Below are positions 61,272-64,000 of a stretch of DNA of 64,000 bases, in pieces. The stretch covers positions 6,083,501 through 6,147,500 of the forward strand of contig NC_012914.1 of NCBI RefSeq assembly GCF_000023585.1, in the 5' to 3' direction. The DNA comes from Paenibacillus sp. JDR-2. Its GTDB lineage: Bacteria; Bacillota; Bacilli; Paenibacillales; Paenibacillaceae. The first letter of the stretch is position 1; every line of letters starts with the position of its first letter. The position numbers and the translations under genes were made by a program. The notes under the pieces are model-generated. The model was given only the letters and a program-made list of their open reading frames with translations, ran no database searches and had not been told where the DNA came from.

Positions 61272-61673
61272 ATGACTTGGACGGATTTGCTGCAAATTCC
61301 GGTGTGGACAGGCGCTGGGGCGCTGCTGCTTTTTATCCTCATGTATCTAGACTCATTGTCCACGAAATACCATGATTTTAAGGAAATGAAAGATGGTAAT
61401 ATTGCTGTAGCGGTCCGCTTTGTAATGAAGCTGGGCGCACAGGCATACATCCTTGCTTCGTCGATCGGACAGGCAACTTACATGTGGGAAGCTCTTGTGA
61501 TCTCGCTTGTATCGTTTATTACCCTGCTGATTGTTGAAGCGATTTTCCGGATTGTTTTTGGTGCCATTGCCGGCATTCAGCTGGACAAAGGCATTCACGA
61601 GGGCAAGGTCGGCTACGCGTTAATCGCCGGATCCCTTCACATTGCGGGTGCGCTGATTATTGCTTCGGTCTAA
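61272..61673 (+). CDS. DUF350 membrane protein
   Basis: 133 residues from ATG 61272 behind GGGGGAAAG; a longer frame from 61236 runs through the ribosome binding site. Four helices with short loops. DUF350 proteins (YjfL-like) occur with PspA, DUF4178 and spermidine-synthase-like genes; role unknown, perhaps a membrane partner of PspA. Confidence 0.85.
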   Translation: MTWTDLLQIPVWTGAGALLLFILMYLDSLSTKYHDFKEMKDGNIAVAVRFVMKLGAQAYILASSIGQATYMWEALVISLVSFITLLIVEAIFRIVFGAIAGIQLDKGIHEGKVGYALIAGSLHIAGALIIASV

Positions 61674-61703
61674 CAGAACGATCGTACGAAGGAGTAAACC
61701 TTG

Positions 61704-62210
61704 ATGAGCATTTTTAAACGAATTAAAAAAATTATGGCAAAGCCTGAGCCGGTGAAAGCGGAGAAAAGCATCTTGTCTCTTGCTCCCGGCGATGTGTGCG
61801 AAGTTTCCCTGGTCACGTATCAAGTAACCGGCAGCAGCCGGAACCGCAGCCGCAACGCGGTTGTGCTGACGCTGCAGGACGGAAGCGACATCCGCTATCT
61901 GTCGATTGAGGAACGCGAAAGAACAGTATTCGCTCTGTATGAGCAAATTGACGGAAGACTGGATACCTTTGACGAAGTACCAACTACCCTTGAACTGGAT
62001 GACCGGGCTTATCACATGGAAGAGAACTTCTCGGGCATGATCGCCGCCAACGGCAAAACGCCGTTTATGCAAGGCGGCGAGCAATACGTATGGCAGTATC
62101 AGTCCGACGATATGAAGCTGCTCCGCGTGGAATGGCTCGACGGACGCTTCATGCTGTATGTTGGCGAATCGGTGCTTCCCGCGGATGTCCGCGTGATCCG
62201 GGGCGCATAA
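61704..62210 (+). CDS. DUF4178 protein
   Basis: 168 residues from ATG 61704 (a TTG lies one codon before; AAGGAG upstream). The start M-S-I-F-K-R-I-K-K is like that of PspA. A beta-rich DUF4178 domain with G-D-V-C-E-V, S-I-E-E and E-W-L-D-G-R-F follows. No signal peptide, so cytoplasmic. Third gene of the pspA set. Function unknown. Confidence 0.85.
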   Translation: MSIFKRIKKIMAKPEPVKAEKSILSLAPGDVCEVSLVTYQVTGSSRNRSRNAVVLTLQDGSDIRYLSIEERERTVFALYEQIDGRLDTFDEVPTTLELDDRAYHMEENFSGMIAANGKTPFMQGGEQYVWQYQSDDMKLLRVEWLDGRFMLYVGESVLPADVRVIRGA

Positions 62211-62222
62211 GGCGAAGCTATC

Positions 62223-62312
62223 CTTTAAGATTAAGCTTTCGAAGTAAGAATTGCTTCGCAATTCTTTAAGTTCATGCTTTCGAAGTAAGAATTGCTTCGC
62301 AATTCTTTTTAG
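62223..62312 (+). repeat. Family A repeat: two tandem units
   Basis: The unit GCTTTCGAAGTAAGAAT, stem AAGAATTGC-TTC-GCAATTCTT, CTTT occurs twice (from about 62233 and 62276, 43 bases apart). The second runs into TTTTTAGGAGGAGC, the ribosome binding site of the DUF4247 gene. Border sequence equals that of the minus-strand copies at 5083-5285 and 7981-8054; stem is shorter and unrelated. Confidence 0.9.
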
Positions 62313-62322
62313 GAGGAGCAAG

Positions 62323-63060
62323 ATGAAGAAGTGGTGGCTTCATAGCATCAAAATTATTCTATTACTCAGCCTCATCGTTCCCATGCTTGCTGCCTGCGCC
62401 ATCTCCGATACCGTAAAGGAGCAGTATCCGCTTGAATCGGTGAACGGTTCGGGCAGCCAGACGTCTTACGTCTACCGGGCTGCGGACCAGACCGTTCCGG
62501 AGGTCGCCAAGCAGCTCGTCGATAAGAAGAAGCCTGAGCAGCAGTCTGCGGAAAGTACCGAAAGGATGTTCCTCGTCTACAGCGATGAGGTCATCCAAAT
62601 CCAGCAGGCTCCCGATGATCCGTCGGACTCCCTGATCGAAATCGACTCCAAGGAGTACGTGCGCAATAATTACAGCAGCAGCTTCCTGGAGGGTTACCTG
62701 CTCGCCAGCGTGCTGAGCAATCTGTTCGATAACGGCAAGTACGGTCATGGCAACTACCGCGGTTACTCCCAGAAGGATGTCTATAAACCGCAGACCACTT
62801 ACCACAAGCCATCCGATCAGGATCTGAAAAAAGCACCGCCAATGACGGTGAACCGTACCGGATCCATCTTAAAACGTTCTAAGAATGCCGACTCCACTGC
62901 AGTTGGATCAGGCAGCAGCAGTTCGACCGGCAAGACCGGCAAGGTCGTCACCGGCGGCTCGTCATCAAGCTCATCGAAGAAGAGCTCGGTCTTCACCAAG
63001 CCGAAGAAATCGGCGCCGAAGATCCGCATGGGCTCCGGCCGCGTTTCGCGGCGGCGGTGA
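62323..63060 (+). CDS. DUF4247 lipoprotein
   Basis: 245 residues from ATG 62323 (AGGAGGAG). Signal peptide ends in L-A-A-C, so it is anchored outside the membrane. A DUF4247-like domain spans about residues 28-130 (V-Y-S-D-E-V-I-Q-I; N-N-Y-S-S-S-F-L-E-G-Y). The remainder is low-complexity Ser/Lys/Gly rich and ends R-R-R. Last gene of the pspA set and followed by a terminator. Confidence 0.8.
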   Translation: MKKWWLHSIKIILLLSLIVPMLAACAISDTVKEQYPLESVNGSGSQTSYVYRAADQTVPEVAKQLVDKKKPEQQSAESTERMFLVYSDEVIQIQQAPDDPSDSLIEIDSKEYVRNNYSSSFLEGYLLASVLSNLFDNGKYGHGNYRGYSQKDVYKPQTTYHKPSDQDLKKAPPMTVNRTGSILKRSKNADSTAVGSGSSSSTGKTGKVVTGGSSSSSSKKSSVFTKPKKSAPKIRMGSGRVSRRR

Positions 63061-63093
63061 CGATGCGCATGTTTGATGTTAATTGAGCAATAA

Positions 63094-63133
63094 ACATAAA
63101 AAAACGCCCGATCGCTCGGGCGTTTTTTTATGT
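63094..63133. terminator. Perfect bidirectional terminator
   Basis: ACATAAAAAAACGCCCGA and its exact complement (18 bp each) pair around four bases. Ends the pspA set and the minus-strand binding protein gene. Confidence 0.92.
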
Positions 63134-63150
63134 TTTAGTCCTATTTTATC

Positions 63151-64000
63151 TTAGTAACCAATGTCATTCCGTTCTGCGGCTTTTTGTGCCACATACTCTG
63201 TCATTTCCAGGGCACCGGCATCTTTGAACTTGTCTTGCGCTTTATGAAGGATTTTCAAAGCTTCATCATCCGACTTCGCGAAGTATGCTTTTTGCAATTC
63301 CGCGTTAAAGTCAAAGCTGCCTACCTTGTCGCGATATTGCTGATATTTCGGCCAGTCTCTTTCCAGATAGCTGGCGCTTACTTTATCGATGATTTTAATC
63401 GGCATTTTTACGGAGAAGCTTTCCTCCAGCTTATCCCATTGCGTTTTTTGATCATCCGTTTTTGGCCATGTCACCGTATCGGAGAATGCGCCAGTGAATC
63501 TGCCCGGCAGGAAGTTAAGTCCTTCGTCTCGCTTCAAGTCAGGATTCTCGTCAAACTGCTTCTTCACGTCCGGAATCCATTGCGGTCTTCCGTCCACCAT
63601 CGTGTAATCCTTGCCTTCAATCCCCCAGTACGCAAGCAGTCGGCCTTCGTCGCTGTTTACGAAATCAAGGTAACGCAGTGCCGCATCCGGGTCTTTGATT
63701 TTCGCGCTCAAGAAGATCGCAGGGAATCCGGAACGTCCCGGCTTCTCAACTTGCGTTGCGATTTCGCCATTCTTATTCTTCATTGGACCAAGCAGCTCGT
63801 ATTGCATTTCCGGATTCGTCTTATACAGCGTTTTGGACAAATCGCCAAGCATAGGCTGGGCTCCGAATACAGCAAGCTTGCCGGTGGTCAGCTTCTCCAT
63901 AGCCGTTGTGTCGGTGTTGCTGAAGGCTTCAGGATCGAATAGTCCGCCTTGGATCAACTTGCGCAAATACATCATTTTGTCTTCTTCGTCTTTGGACAAA
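63151..64000 (-). CDS. Extracellular solute-binding protein, C-terminal part (window edge)
   Basis: 283 codons to the edge with no true start inside the window. SBP_bac_1/LplA-like C-terminal lobe (G-K-L-A-V-F-G-A-Q-P-M, Y-L-D-F-V-N-S-D-E-G-R-L-L-A-Y-W-G-I-E-G-K-D-Y). It belongs to another carbohydrate importer whose other genes should lie beyond base 64000. Related to, but different from, the binding protein at 24174-25895. Confidence 0.85.
   Translation of the reverse strand, partial: LSKDEEDKMMYLRKLIQGGLFDPEAFSNTDTTAMEKLTTGKLAVFGAQPMLGDLSKTLYKTNPEMQYELLGPMKNKNGEIATQVEKPGRSGFPAIFLSAKIKDPDAALRYLDFVNSDEGRLLAYWGIEGKDYTMVDGRPQWIPDVKKQFDENPDLKRDEGLNFLPGRFTGAFSDTVTWPKTDDQKTQWDKLEESFSVKMPIKIIDKVSASYLERDWPKYQQYRDKVGSFDFNAELQKAYFAKSDDEALKILHKAQDKFKDAGALEMTEYVAQKAAERNDIGY

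Overview
The window looks like chromosome of a spore-forming, aerobic, low-to-mid GC Firmicute, most probably Paenibacillus or a close relative. Reasons: strong AGGAGG-type ribosome binding sites with frequent TTG and GTG starts; a complete GerA/C/B-type germinant receptor operon, a CwlJ/SleB-type cortex hydrolase and a YhcN/YlaJ lipoprotein (all endospore traits); a Bacillus-type caa3 oxidase cluster; and the Paenibacillus habit of pairing LplA/B/C-type or ribose-type ABC importers with YesM/YesN-type two-component systems. No rRNA, tRNA, CRISPR, phage or transposase gene was seen. Most genes are on the minus strand. Genus assignment is inference from gene content.

Layout. 1-2.8 kb: partial membrane protein, Nudix hydrolase, polytopic membrane protein, spore cortex hydrolase. 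2.86-7.4 kb: one minus-strand run of ABC exporter genes with a YtrA-type GntR repressor and a palindromic operator over its promoter. 7.5-13 kb: ctaC-ctaD-ctaE-ctaF-ctaG and a DUF420 gene (cytochrome caa3 oxidase). 13.3-17.2 kb: YhcN lipoprotein, MFS transporter, aldo/keto reductase divergent from an HxlR regulator, and a small frame without ATG. 17.3-21.6 kb: gerA-C-D-B-like receptor operon. 22.2-32.5 kb: LplA/B/C-like importer with one YesM kinase, two YesN regulators and a further AraC regulator, with CcpA (cre)-like sites. 32.5-35.4 kb: GTP cyclohydrolase II and a csoR-copZ copper locus with a secreted HxHP protein but no copA. 35.5-37.1 kb: glycerophosphodiesterase and YitT protein. 37.2-45.5 kb: ribose-type importer plus a kinase/regulator/membrane-anchored binding-protein sensor. 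45.6-51.2 kb: PaaX regulator, a decayed UPF0173 hydrolase, AEC transporter, glpD, glpK. 51.3-54 kb: divergent proline-to-glutamate genes. 54.7-64 kb: two peptidases, two tiny basic proteins, a GT-C-like membrane protein, DinB protein, and a PspA-DUF350-DUF4178-DUF4247 envelope-stress operon behind an ECF-type promoter; finally the 3' part of another binding protein.

The least expected content is in the intergenic DNA. Several element families share one design: conserved borders around a palindrome whose sequence differs between copies while base pairing is kept. Family A (three sites, 3, 1 and 2 tandem units) always abuts the Shine-Dalgarno of the next gene. Family B (three tandem units after putB), family C (two inverted copies around the ampS terminator) and two kinds of roughly 180-200 bp elements built from four motifs arranged two direct plus two inverted (34.5 kb; 54.2 and 54.5 kb) follow. 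These are my main candidates for undescribed biology.
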